Assembly: GCA_019745155.1 (NCBI GenBank)
Contig: JAIETM010000007.1
Span: 124,001 to 188,000 of the forward strand
Direction of reading: 5' to 3'
Source: Chitinophagaceae bacterium
GTDB taxonomy: Bacteria > Bacteroidota > Bacteroidia > Chitinophagales > Chitinophagaceae
Length of the DNA stretch: 64,000 nucleotides
How positions within the stretch are numbered: the stretch's first letter is position 1; the number at the start of each line of letters is the position of its first letter. Positions 8,592 to 15,332 of this stretch are shown piece by piece. Both the position numbers and the translations under genes were made by a program. A model generated the notes under the pieces. That model searched no databases and was not told where the DNA came from. It was given only the letters and a program-made list of their open reading frames with translations.

Positions 8592-9605
8592 ATGCGTTGG
8601 TTAAAATACCTGATCTACCTCATCGCCATTCTGGCGATCGTTTACGTGCTTGGCCCTGCTCCGGATGCACCCAAATATGATACCAGTCTGCCATCTGTTC
8701 CAGCAGATGCATCAGGGTTAGAAGCCTATGTGGCAAAAGATCAGCAAGCGCACAAGATCAAGCCGGGTAATGAAGCACGTATTGTTTGGTACAATGATTC
8801 GTTGAAGCAGCCTACAGAATATGCGATTGTGTATTTACATGGTTTCTCTGCATCGCAGATGGAAGGAGATCCTGTACACCGGGAGATTGCCAAGCAGTTT
8901 GGTTGCAATTTGTATCTCGCCAGACTATCGCAACATGGTATTGATACAACAGAACAGTTGATGAACTTGACGCCGGATAATTATTGGGAAAGTGCAAAAG
9001 AAGCTTATGCGGTTGCCAAACAACTCGGTAAAAAAGTATTGCTGATGGGTACATCCACAGGCGGTACGCTTGCGTTGCAGTTGGCTGCTACTTATCCGGA
9101 GATTGCGGGCCTTTTGTTGATCTCACCCAATATTGAAATCAATAATCCTGCAGCAGGTTTTGCGAATAATCATTGGGGTTTACAGATTGCGCGTATGGTG
9201 CAGAAGGGAAAGTATAATAAGATTGCTTCTTGTGAAACCGTTCCGGATTATGCGAAGTATTGGAACTGTAATTACCGATTGGAAGCAATTGTTGCATTAC
9301 AGGAGTTGTTGGAAACAACCATGACGCAAGAAAATTTCAAAAAAATTCAGCAACCGGTATTGACACTGGCGTACTATAAGAATGAAAAAGAACAAGACCC
9401 AGTTGTAAAAGTATCTGCCATGCGTACCATGATGCAGGCTATTGCTACACCTGCTGATAAAAAAGCGTTGATTGAAATGCCGAATACAGGCAATCATGTG
9501 CAAGCCTCTCCACTGGTATCTAAAGATGTGGATGGTGTACGTAAAGCAATTGTTGAATATATGAGCAATGTGCTGAAAATCAGTCCCGCAGCAGCTTTGA
9601 ACTAA
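8592..9605 (+). CDS. membrane-anchored alpha/beta hydrolase (esterase/lipase type)
   Basis: The start is taken at the ATG at 8592, which gives a 337-residue protein beginning with a hydrophobic N-terminal anchor (WLKYLIYLIAILAIVYVLG). The open frame reaches back to 8553 only through a TTG. The fold is a serine hydrolase: oxyanion-region YLHGFSAS, nucleophile elbow GTSTGG (Ser near residue 155), a likely acid in QDPVV (near 270) and the catalytic His in NTGNHV (near 302). The substrate is unknown; relatives include carboxylesterases and monoglyceride lipases. The active site should face the periplasm if the N-terminal helix is an anchor. fabH-like synthase follows after about 33 bases. Confidence 0.85.
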   Translation: MRWLKYLIYLIAILAIVYVLGPAPDAPKYDTSLPSVPADASGLEAYVAKDQQAHKIKPGNEARIVWYNDSLKQPTEYAIVYLHGFSASQMEGDPVHREIAKQFGCNLYLARLSQHGIDTTEQLMNLTPDNYWESAKEAYAVAKQLGKKVLLMGTSTGGTLALQLAATYPEIAGLLLISPNIEINNPAAGFANNHWGLQIARMVQKGKYNKIASCETVPDYAKYWNCNYRLEAIVALQELLETTMTQENFKKIQQPVLTLAYYKNEKEQDPVVKVSAMRTMMQAIATPADKKALIEMPNTGNHVQASPLVSKDVDGVRKAIVEYMSNVLKISPAAALN

Positions 9606-9638
9606 ATTCTCGTATCTTGCCCGCTAAAATGATTGCTT

Positions 9639-10688
9639 ATGCCCCGCAGTAAAATCGCCGGCATCGGAATGTATGTGCCGAAGAATGTGTTCACGAATCA
9701 GGATATGACACGCTTTATGGAGACCAGCGATGAATGGATCCAGGAAAGAACCGGCATTAAAGAGCGTCGTTTTGCAGATCGTAAAGGAGAAACCACCACT
9801 ACGATGGGTGTGGAAGCTGCTACAATTGCTATTGAAAGAGCAGGCATCACCCCACAGGATATCGACTTCATCATATTTGCTACACTTTCACCTGATTATT
9901 ATTTCCCTGGTTGTGGTGTATTGGTACAGCGTGCCATGAAGATGAAAGAAATAGGTGCATTGGATGTGCGCAATCAGTGCAGTGGTTTTGTATATGCATT
10001 GAGTGTGGGTGATCAGTTTATCCGCAGCGGTATGTATAAAAACATTCTGGTGATTGGTAGTGAGAAACATTCTTTTGGTCTTGATTTCACTACACGTGGC
10101 CGAAATGTATCAGTAATCTTTGGCGATGGCGCGGGTGCTGTAGTATTACAACCAACAGAAGATGCCAATCAAGGTATTTTAAGTACGCATTTGCATAGTG
10201 ATGGTGAAGCAGCGGAAATTCTGGCGATGTACAATCCCGGTACACATGCCAATCATTGGGTAGAGCAAAAATTTGCAGATTTCGATGAAGCAGAGATGGG
10301 TCAGATGTTCATGAGTCATCAGATGATTGACAATGCACAGAACTTCCCATTCATGGATGGCCCCTCAGTATTTAAGAAAGCTGTTGTGAAGTTTCCAGAA
10401 GTAATTATGGAAGCATTGCACCAGAACGGCTACCAGCCTTCAGATATCAATATGCTGATTCCGCATCAGGCCAATCTGCGCATCTCACAGTTTGTGCAGC
10501 AGAAAATGGGCTTGCGCGATGATCAGGTGTATAACAATATTCAGAAATACGGCAATATCACTGCCGCATCTATTCCTATTGCGCTTTGCGAAGCATGGGA
10601 AGCGGGTAAAGTAAAGGACGGTGATTTGGTTTGTCTGGCTGCTTTCGGTAGCGGATTTACCTGGGCCAGTGCTTTGTTGAAGTGGTAA
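9639..10688 (+). CDS. 3-oxoacyl-ACP synthase III-like enzyme (FabH family)
   Basis: The 349-residue protein has the thiolase fold signatures of KAS III. The N-terminus reads ETSDEWIQERTGI, the active-site Cys lies in RNQCSGFVYAL (near residue 114), His in IPHQAN (near 276) and Asn in KYGNITAASIP (near 306), completing the Cys-His-Asn triad. A GDGAGAVVL glycine loop and a C-terminal FGSGFTW are present. FabH enzymes condense acetyl- or branched acyl-CoA with malonyl-ACP. An insertion of about 20 residues around 215-240 makes it slightly longer than housekeeping FabH (about 320-330), so it may be a second KAS III with another acyl substrate. The ATG at 9639 is preferred over a TTG two codons earlier. 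Confidence 0.9.
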   Translation: MPRSKIAGIGMYVPKNVFTNQDMTRFMETSDEWIQERTGIKERRFADRKGETTTTMGVEAATIAIERAGITPQDIDFIIFATLSPDYYFPGCGVLVQRAMKMKEIGALDVRNQCSGFVYALSVGDQFIRSGMYKNILVIGSEKHSFGLDFTTRGRNVSVIFGDGAGAVVLQPTEDANQGILSTHLHSDGEAAEILAMYNPGTHANHWVEQKFADFDEAEMGQMFMSHQMIDNAQNFPFMDGPSVFKKAVVKFPEVIMEALHQNGYQPSDINMLIPHQANLRISQFVQQKMGLRDDQVYNNIQKYGNITAASIPIALCEAWEAGKVKDGDLVCLAAFGSGFTWASALLKW

Positions 10689-10707
10689 GCAATATTCAAC
10701 TTGTAAC

Positions 10708-11181
10708 ATGATACGTTGTCTTCTTTTGTTCTTATTGATGGGAACAAGTTCCTTGCTGTTTGCTCAAAAGAAAATTCACCTCAATCCGGATGGTGTGTAT
10801 AAGCCACCCAGCTATTCACAGTTGGTGATGGTGAAGCAGGGCACCACTATTTTTACTTCAGGTGTTGTAGCACAGGATACGTTGGGGAATATTCTTGGCA
10901 AAGGTGATTTGCGTGTGCAAACAAGAATTGTCTTTGAGAACCTTCAGAAAATATTGGCTGCTGCCGGCGCTAGCTTCAAAGATGTGGTGAAGCTGAATTA
11001 TTTTGTAGTGAATTATTCGCCTGATCAAGTGAAAACCATCAGAGAAGTAAGATCAGACTTCTTGGTTAAAGATCATCTACCTGCCAGTACATTGGCCGGT
11101 GTACAAGCATTGTTTCATCCGGATGTGCTGATAGAAATAGAAGCAATTGCGGTTCTGCCCGCAAAAAAATCAAGGCATTAA
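10708..11181 (+). CDS. secreted RidA/YjgF-family protein
   Basis: The 157-residue product begins with a signal peptide (MIRCLLLFLLMGTSSLLFAQ). A complete RidA-like domain follows: a YSQLVMVKQGTTIFTSGVVA segment, the Q.R.VFENL.KIL..AGAS..DVVKL.YFV core, and LPASTLAGV with the Arg/Glu-containing end. Classical RidA proteins are cytoplasmic enamine/imine deaminases; the position equivalent to the catalytic Arg is not evident here (LPASTL replaces the usual R.A), so activity may differ. Its last 12 bases overlap a reverse-strand remnant of the patatin-like gene, and the C-terminal residues SRH are encoded by that overlap. The gene marks the left edge of the cassette island. Confidence 0.85.
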   Translation: MIRCLLLFLLMGTSSLLFAQKKIHLNPDGVYKPPSYSQLVMVKQGTTIFTSGVVAQDTLGNILGKGDLRVQTRIVFENLQKILAAAGASFKDVVKLNYFVVNYSPDQVKTIREVRSDFLVKDHLPASTLAGVQALFHPDVLIEIEAIAVLPAKKSRH

Positions 11182-11329
11182 TTGCTTGAGACGGTTTAGC
11201 GCTGCTTGGTTCACAGGTTGATCAATGGTATTGGCAATATCTTTTTCTCTGCAGCAGTTAGGTGAAAGTTCAAACTTGCAGGTGCTTCTTTTCTGGAAGG
11301 AACATATTGAAAGCAAACTCGGTGAAAGC
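11170..11329 (-). pseudogene. 3'-terminal remnant of the patatin-like gene (copy 1)
   Basis: Read on the minus strand this encodes the last ~50 residues of a protein nearly identical to the C-terminus of the intact patatin-like protein at 18247-20499, ending in PVNQAALNRLKQLMP and TGA. One T is missing from a T run near 11242 (five instead of six), which breaks the frame. It has no upstream part of the gene. It overlaps the 3' end of the ridA-like gene by 12 bases in convergent orientation. Confidence 0.85.
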
Positions 11330-11755
11330 AGGGATTTCCTTATTGTGGAACTCCATTCATTTGATGTGTTATGACATCTTATTGGTGCTATGCAGTTATT
11401 GTATTTCCATCGTAATGGTTGAAATCAGCTACTCATTGCTGTAAGACTTAGTTGGCAATAATTAATATTGTCATAAATGAAAGCATAATGTAATGGTTGA
11501 ATCTTTGTAACAGTCTTCGCGAAAATAAATACACCCTTATAAAAATTTCACATATCAGACAATGGGAAATTTCCCGTTTTTTCAGGGGGGGGGGGTGTTT
11601 TTCTACATAATACCCGTTAAATAACGGTATTTTTAGTGTATAGGATTATCAAGAGGCTGTATTAATTATATTTAAATATAATATTTTCAATTAATATAAT
11701 CAACCTGTGGAATGACACAGTTGTCTTAAAAAGGCAGAGGCATAATTTCATATCA
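11330..11755 (+). repeat. conserved cassette leader, copy 1 (upstream of the gene at 11773)
   Basis: This gene-free stretch is nearly identical to 13653-14072. Identity is highest from the GGTTGAAATCAGC start at 11417 to about 11733. It contains three conserved hairpins: GGGAAATTTCCC (11564-11575) followed by a T run, ATACCCGTT-AAAT-AACGGTAT (11610-11630) followed by TTTT, and CAACCTGTG...CACAGTTG (11701-11723). A run of about 11 G lies between the first two at 11585-11595. It ends within 20 bases of the ATG of the small secreted protein gene, so it should be the promoter and 5' leader. No TAnnTTTG element is certain. Confidence 0.85.
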
Positions 11756-11772
11756 AACTAAAATCAAAAAAA

Positions 11773-12024
11773 ATGAAACAAAAACTTAAGTCAATTCCGT
11801 TAGTTCTTGCTTTTGCCGTTATGACATTTGGTACTGCATTTGCTTCTGAATGTGGTGATAATGCTTATTGGATAGACACAGGATCTTCTTTCTGGAAAAA
11901 TAAGCAAACTGGAGGTTGTGACTTTATCGATGAAAATGGATGCCTAGTGCATGTAGAAATTTACACGAAATATAGGCTTTGGATAAATATGGGAACATAC
12001 GAGACGGTTCTAAAACTTTGTTAA
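11773..12024 (+). CDS. small Cys-containing secreted protein, cassette A
   Basis: An 83-residue product with a signal peptide (KLKSIPLVLAFAVMTFGTAFA) followed by about 60 residues that contain four cysteines (ECG, GGC, NGC and the C-terminal LC) and many aromatic residues. The signal region resembles the small Bacteroidota proteins grouped as DUF6520, but the match is by eye only. It is the first gene after the conserved leader, in the same position as the gene at 14143 in cassette B. A strong hairpin follows, so this gene is probably expressed much more than those downstream. Possible roles are a secreted peptide substrate, signal or toxin; nothing in the sequence decides. Confidence 0.7.
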   Translation: MKQKLKSIPLVLAFAVMTFGTAFASECGDNAYWIDTGSSFWKNKQTGGCDFIDENGCLVHVEIYTKYRLWINMGTYETVLKLC

Positions 12025-12032
12025 GATACCAT

Positions 12033-12064
12033 ATGAGCTTGCCTATTGATATAGGCAAGCTCAT
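12033..12064 (+). terminator. strong hairpin, intrinsic terminator or attenuator inside cassette A
   Basis: ATGAGCTTGCCTAT-TGAT-ATAGGCAAGCTCAT is a perfect 14-bp stem with a 4-base loop, followed by TTT. It lies between the stop of the small protein gene and the ATG at 12093 and would reduce read-through into the downstream genes, or stabilise the short upstream mRNA. Confidence 0.7.
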
Positions 12065-12092
12065 TTTACGTAGAGTTGTTTTAAAAAAAATC

Positions 12093-12968
12093 ATGACTCA
12101 GTTTATTCGCATTATTCTTTTAGTACTGCTTTCTACTATATATATCTATTGTTTTTCTCAAGAAAAATTGAAGATTATAGATAAAGCTAATGGAACACCT
12201 TTGCCAAATGCAACTTTGATATTCAAGAATAACCAAGGAATATTAAAAGGAGTAATTGCAGACAATGAGGGAGTGATTAGTTATTTTATTAATGATATTG
12301 TAGATTCGGTTTTTATAACACATGTTGGATATAATAATGTTTCATTTGCAAAAAAAGACCTATTAAATATAAATACAATTTTTCTTACTGTTGCGCCAAT
12401 AGCGCTTGAAGCCATTGAGGTTGCTGCAAAACAACCTATCGGAAACGAAAAGTTAGGTGTATGGAAAAAAGTAAAAACCAATACTTATTTTTTAAATTTC
12501 CAGGAAACATTTTCGGGAATAATTTTTGATAATCCGGACACGAATTATATTTATAGAATTGATAAGCTCTTTATTGGAATCAGAAAAGAAAGAAAATGCC
12601 CCTGTGCTATACAAATAAGAATATTATCAATTGATGAAAAAAATCATATCAATTTAGATCTAATAGAAAATAAATTCATTATTCTTCCTGAGCAAATTCA
12701 GTCCGATCCAATAACAATAGAACTATTTAAAGAAAATATTTTTGTGCCTGAAAATGGTTTTTTATTTTCTGTTCAATTAATTGATGTAGCAAATTGTAGT
12801 TCAGAAAATAATGACAATAAAACTGCTTTCAAAACAGTAGAAAATACATCACAAAAGACAGCAACATATAGCCCAACAAAGCAGAAATGGTTGATTGCTA
12901 ACTCAACTACTTCTCATAATAAAAAAATTCTTGCATTAGGCTGTAGCCTTAAAAAATATAAAAAATGA
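12093..12968 (+). CDS. secreted carboxypeptidase-regulatory-like domain protein, cassette A
   Basis: I take the ATG at 12093 as start: MTQFIRIILLVLLSTIYIYCFSQ is a signal peptide, while the open frame upstream overlaps the small gene and the hairpin. The 291-residue protein begins with a CarboxypepD_reg-like domain (about residues 24-110: a DKANGTPLPNATLIF segment, then GVISYF, FITHVGYN and the ALEAIEV end), as found at the N-terminus of SusC-like proteins. The remaining 170 residues are of unknown type, with a KCPCAIQIRIL stretch, and no outer-membrane barrel follows. It is AT-rich compared with genes outside the island. Its TGA overlaps the next ATG (ATGA), so the two are translationally coupled. 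Confidence 0.75.
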   Translation: MTQFIRIILLVLLSTIYIYCFSQEKLKIIDKANGTPLPNATLIFKNNQGILKGVIADNEGVISYFINDIVDSVFITHVGYNNVSFAKKDLLNINTIFLTVAPIALEAIEVAAKQPIGNEKLGVWKKVKTNTYFLNFQETFSGIIFDNPDTNYIYRIDKLFIGIRKERKCPCAIQIRILSIDEKNHINLDLIENKFIILPEQIQSDPITIELFKENIFVPENGFLFSVQLIDVANCSSENNDNKTAFKTVENTSQKTATYSPTKQKWLIANSTTSHNKKILALGCSLKKYKK

Positions 12969-13408
12969 AGTACTTTATTCTTATCATCACTATAGCATTA
13001 ATTTGTTGCAAACAGACCTCAAAGGGATCTGCTAAACCAGAAGAAAATATTGATATACAGGAATTAAAGTCATTACCAGAATTTGAATTGACCAATATAT
13101 ATATAGATTCAATGATAAAATTTTATGATACGATAAAGTCTGGGATTCTTATTAAAGGGACATTTAAAATAAAAAATATCGGTACCAAAAATTTAAAAAT
13201 TACAAATATTCAAAGTGGTTGTAGTTGCGTAACCATTAATAATTATAATCAAATTGTACAAAAAGATATTTTACCAAGAGATAGCGTATTTATCAATTTT
13301 ACACTTCCTTCAGCTACTGAATCTGGGTATATTTCAAAAGGGATTTTGGTTATTGGTAATTTTTATCATTATTACAGACGTTTATTAGTGGAAGCTTATA
13401 TAAAGTAA
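12965..13408 (+). CDS. DUF1573 lipoprotein, cassette A
   Basis: The 147-residue product begins with a lipoprotein-type signal (MKYFILIITIALICC). A DUF1573 domain follows: a TFKIKNIGTKNLKITNIQSG segment, then the hallmark CSC pair, then DSVFINFTLPS and an end strand. DUF1573 is an immunoglobulin-like fold found on exported Bacteroidota proteins; its function is unknown, and the CSC motif may bind metal or form disulfides. It overlaps the preceding gene by four bases. Together with the Cys-rich small protein at 11773 this suggests that cassette A products act in the envelope where disulfides form. It is the last gene of cassette A. Confidence 0.8.
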   Translation: MKYFILIITIALICCKQTSKGSAKPEENIDIQELKSLPEFELTNIYIDSMIKFYDTIKSGILIKGTFKIKNIGTKNLKITNIQSGCSCVTINNYNQIVQKDILPRDSVFINFTLPSATESGYISKGILVIGNFYHYYRRLLVEAYIK

Positions 13409-13435
13409 AAAATTGTTTACGTTTTAATCACTTTT

Positions 13436-13450
13436 GAACTTTGTAAGTTC
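13436..13450 (+). terminator. weak hairpin terminator of cassette A
   Basis: GAACTT-TGT-AAGTTC is a 6-bp stem followed within six bases by a T-rich run (CTCTTTTTT). It lies 28 bases after the DUF1573 stop codon. Confidence 0.4.
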
Positions 13451-13489
13451 ATTCTCTTTTTTAGCAAAATGTTGTTTTAAGTGATGCTA

Positions 13490-13652
13490 TCAAGGCATCA
13501 TCTTTTTGAGTCTGCTCAATGCTGCTTGGTTCACAGGTTGATCAATCGCATTGGCAATATCTTTTTTCTCTGCCGCAGTTAGGTGAAAATTTAAACTGGC
13601 AGGCGCATCTTTTCTGGAAGGAATGTATTGAAAACAAACGCGGTGAAAGCCG
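13490..13652 (-). pseudogene. 3'-terminal remnant of the patatin-like gene (copy 2)
   Basis: The minus strand encodes in frame the last ~54 residues of a patatin-like protein (FHRVCFQYIPSRKDAP, then LNFHLTAAEKKDIANAIDQP, ending SRLKKMMP and TGA). It differs from the intact copy at 18247 mainly by synonymous or conservative changes. Homology also extends about 28 bases beyond the stop codon (13461-13489 against 18222-18246). The upstream part of the gene is absent. The conservative changes imply derivation from a functional homologous allele rather than from recent copying of the intact neighbour. Confidence 0.85.
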
Positions 13653-14072
13653 GGATAGCCTTATGGTGTAGCTGCATTCAGTTGATGTGTTATGGCATCT
13701 TTATAATGCTATTCGGTTAGTGTATTTGCACCGTAGTGGTTGAAATCAGCTACTCATTGCTGTAAGACTTAGTTGGCAATAATTAATATTGTCATAAATG
13801 AAAGCATGATGTAATGGTTGAATCTTTGTAACAGTCTTCGCGAAAAGACATGCACCGTTATAAAAATTTCACATATCAGACAATGGGAAATTTCCCGTTT
13901 TTTCAGGGGGGTGTTTTTCTACATAATACCCGTTAAATAACGGTATTTTTAGTGTATAGGATTATCAAGAGGCTGTATTAATTATATTTAAATATAATAT
14001 TTTCAATTAATATAATCAACTTGTGGAATGACACAGTTGTTTTAAGCAAGCTTAGTAATAATTTCATTTCGA
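13653..14072 (+). repeat. conserved cassette leader, copy 2 (upstream of the gene at 14143)
   Basis: This is the second copy of the leader at 11330-11755. The hairpins recur at 13885-13896, 13926-13946 and 14017-14039, with the difference in the third falling at a bulged position so that pairing is kept. The G run is 6 long here (13906-13911) against about 11 in copy 1. The next 70 bases up to the ATG at 14143 are not shared with cassette A. I see no other gene in the 734-base gap besides this leader and the patatin remnant. Confidence 0.85.
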
Positions 14073-14142
14073 TAAAATTGATTTTAAGAAGTAATGAAAT
14101 TGCTTACTGATATATTCATTTTTAACTATTAAATTTAAAGAC

Positions 14143-14412
14143 ATGAAAAAATTACTTTATTTACTTACTTTCTTACTATTCTTTGCTGGCGTTAATGCGG
14201 CAAGTATTAGTACTGTTGAAAACAAGATTTCAAACACTAAAAAACTTTCACCCAAGTTTAGAAAAATAATGAACGTGGTTGCATATGATAAATGTGGCCA
14301 AAGATTATCTTTTACCGTTTCTTGTAATTCATGCAGTTGGGAAGAGCTTGGGGCGGGTGCAGATAATGTGATTTTCGAACACACGAACGATAAAGGCTGT
14401 TTCTTTTTATAG
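14143..14412 (+). CDS. small Cys-containing secreted protein, cassette B
   Basis: An 89-residue product with a signal peptide (MKKLLYLLTFLLFFAGVNAA) and about 69 mature residues holding four cysteines (DKCG, SCNSC, GC near the end). It is not obviously homologous to the small protein of cassette A, but it has the same size, the same number of cysteines and the same place behind the conserved leader. The spacing SCNSC resembles a metal- or disulfide-type pair. I do not recognise a family. The GLPGLI gene follows after 53 bases with no clear terminator between them. Confidence 0.65.
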   Translation: MKKLLYLLTFLLFFAGVNAASISTVENKISNTKKLSPKFRKIMNVVAYDKCGQRLSFTVSCNSCSWEELGAGADNVIFEHTNDKGCFFL

Positions 14413-14465
14413 ATTTTTTTCATTTATATCAGTAAGCAGTTTTTATCCTTAAAACAAAAAATATC

Positions 14466-15281
14466 ATGAAAGCATTAATTAATTTTATAATTCTATCTCT
14501 CTTATTTACCGAATTCGTTCAGGGTCAGGAAAAAGCTGTTTGCAAAGTATCCTATCAATTCAAGCACCTACGTGATACTGTAACAAGATATGTTCATACG
14601 GAAGACATGACACTGCTCATAGGCAAAAATATGTCTGTCTATTCAAGCCAAACAAAGTATATACAGGATTCTATTCGTACCAAAGCATATGCAGATGCAG
14701 AACAAAATGGAGGAACAGTTAATCTTGGGGTTGTTCAACCAGTAACGCAAGAATCTTTTTTTGTATCAATTCCCGGGAAACAGATTATAACTCAAACGAC
14801 ATTTAGAAGAAATATATACCTTATTCATGATCCACTAGAAGAAATTAGATGGAAGATACTTTCTGAAACTAAAAAAATTAAAGGGTACACCTGCCAAAAG
14901 GCTACAACTTATTTCAAGGGTAGGTACTATGAAGTATGGTTTACTGTCGAATTGCCACTAAGCTATGGCCCATGGAAGCTTCAAGGATTGCCGGGGGTTA
15001 TATTAGAGGCTACTGATAATAAGAATGAAGTTCAATTTTTTTGTACTGCTGTAATAAAGAATCCTAATCAGCTAATTCAAATTCCTACAAAGGGAATAAA
15101 ATCTACAAAAGCTGATTTTAATAAAATGATTGCTGCATATTCGGATGGGGCAGGTACCGGTTCAATAAGCGGGGGTGGTTCTGATGTAAGAGTCGAAGGA
15201 CTTTCGCTTTCAGGAAGTTCATCTTCGTCAAGGGGTCGGAGAGGTTCCGGAATTAATAATCCCATTGAAAAAGGGAATTAA
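14466..15281 (+). CDS. GLPGLI family protein, cassette B
   Basis: A 271-residue exported protein: signal peptide MKALINFIILSLLFTEFVQG, then the GLPGLI family core with the eponymous motif in the form LQGLPGVILEA (near residues 174-184), preceded by KIKGYTCQKAT and YEVWFTVELPLSYGPWK. GLPGLI proteins are periplasmic or surface proteins of unknown function found in Bacteroidota next to TonB-dependent-receptor-like proteins, as here. The last 45 residues are a Gly/Ser-rich tail containing RGRRGSG, unusual for the family and possibly disordered. It is AT-rich like its island neighbours. The receptor-like gene starts 51 bases later. Confidence 0.85.
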   Translation: MKALINFIILSLLFTEFVQGQEKAVCKVSYQFKHLRDTVTRYVHTEDMTLLIGKNMSVYSSQTKYIQDSIRTKAYADAEQNGGTVNLGVVQPVTQESFFVSIPGKQIITQTTFRRNIYLIHDPLEEIRWKILSETKKIKGYTCQKATTYFKGRYYEVWFTVELPLSYGPWKLQGLPGVILEATDNKNEVQFFCTAVIKNPNQLIQIPTKGIKSTKADFNKMIAAYSDGAGTGSISGGGSDVRVEGLSLSGSSSSSRGRRGSGINNPIEKGN

Positions 15282-15332
15282 TTCCTCACCCATAATGCTC
15301 GTTTTTGCGAAGATTGATATATCTTTTTAGTA

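Noticed and set aside
11262-11444. A 60-codon open frame starting with an ATG within the first patatin remnant
   Set aside because: It is a chance frame antisense to the remnant and runs into the repeat; it has no homologous frame in copy 2 and no promoter or signal of its own.
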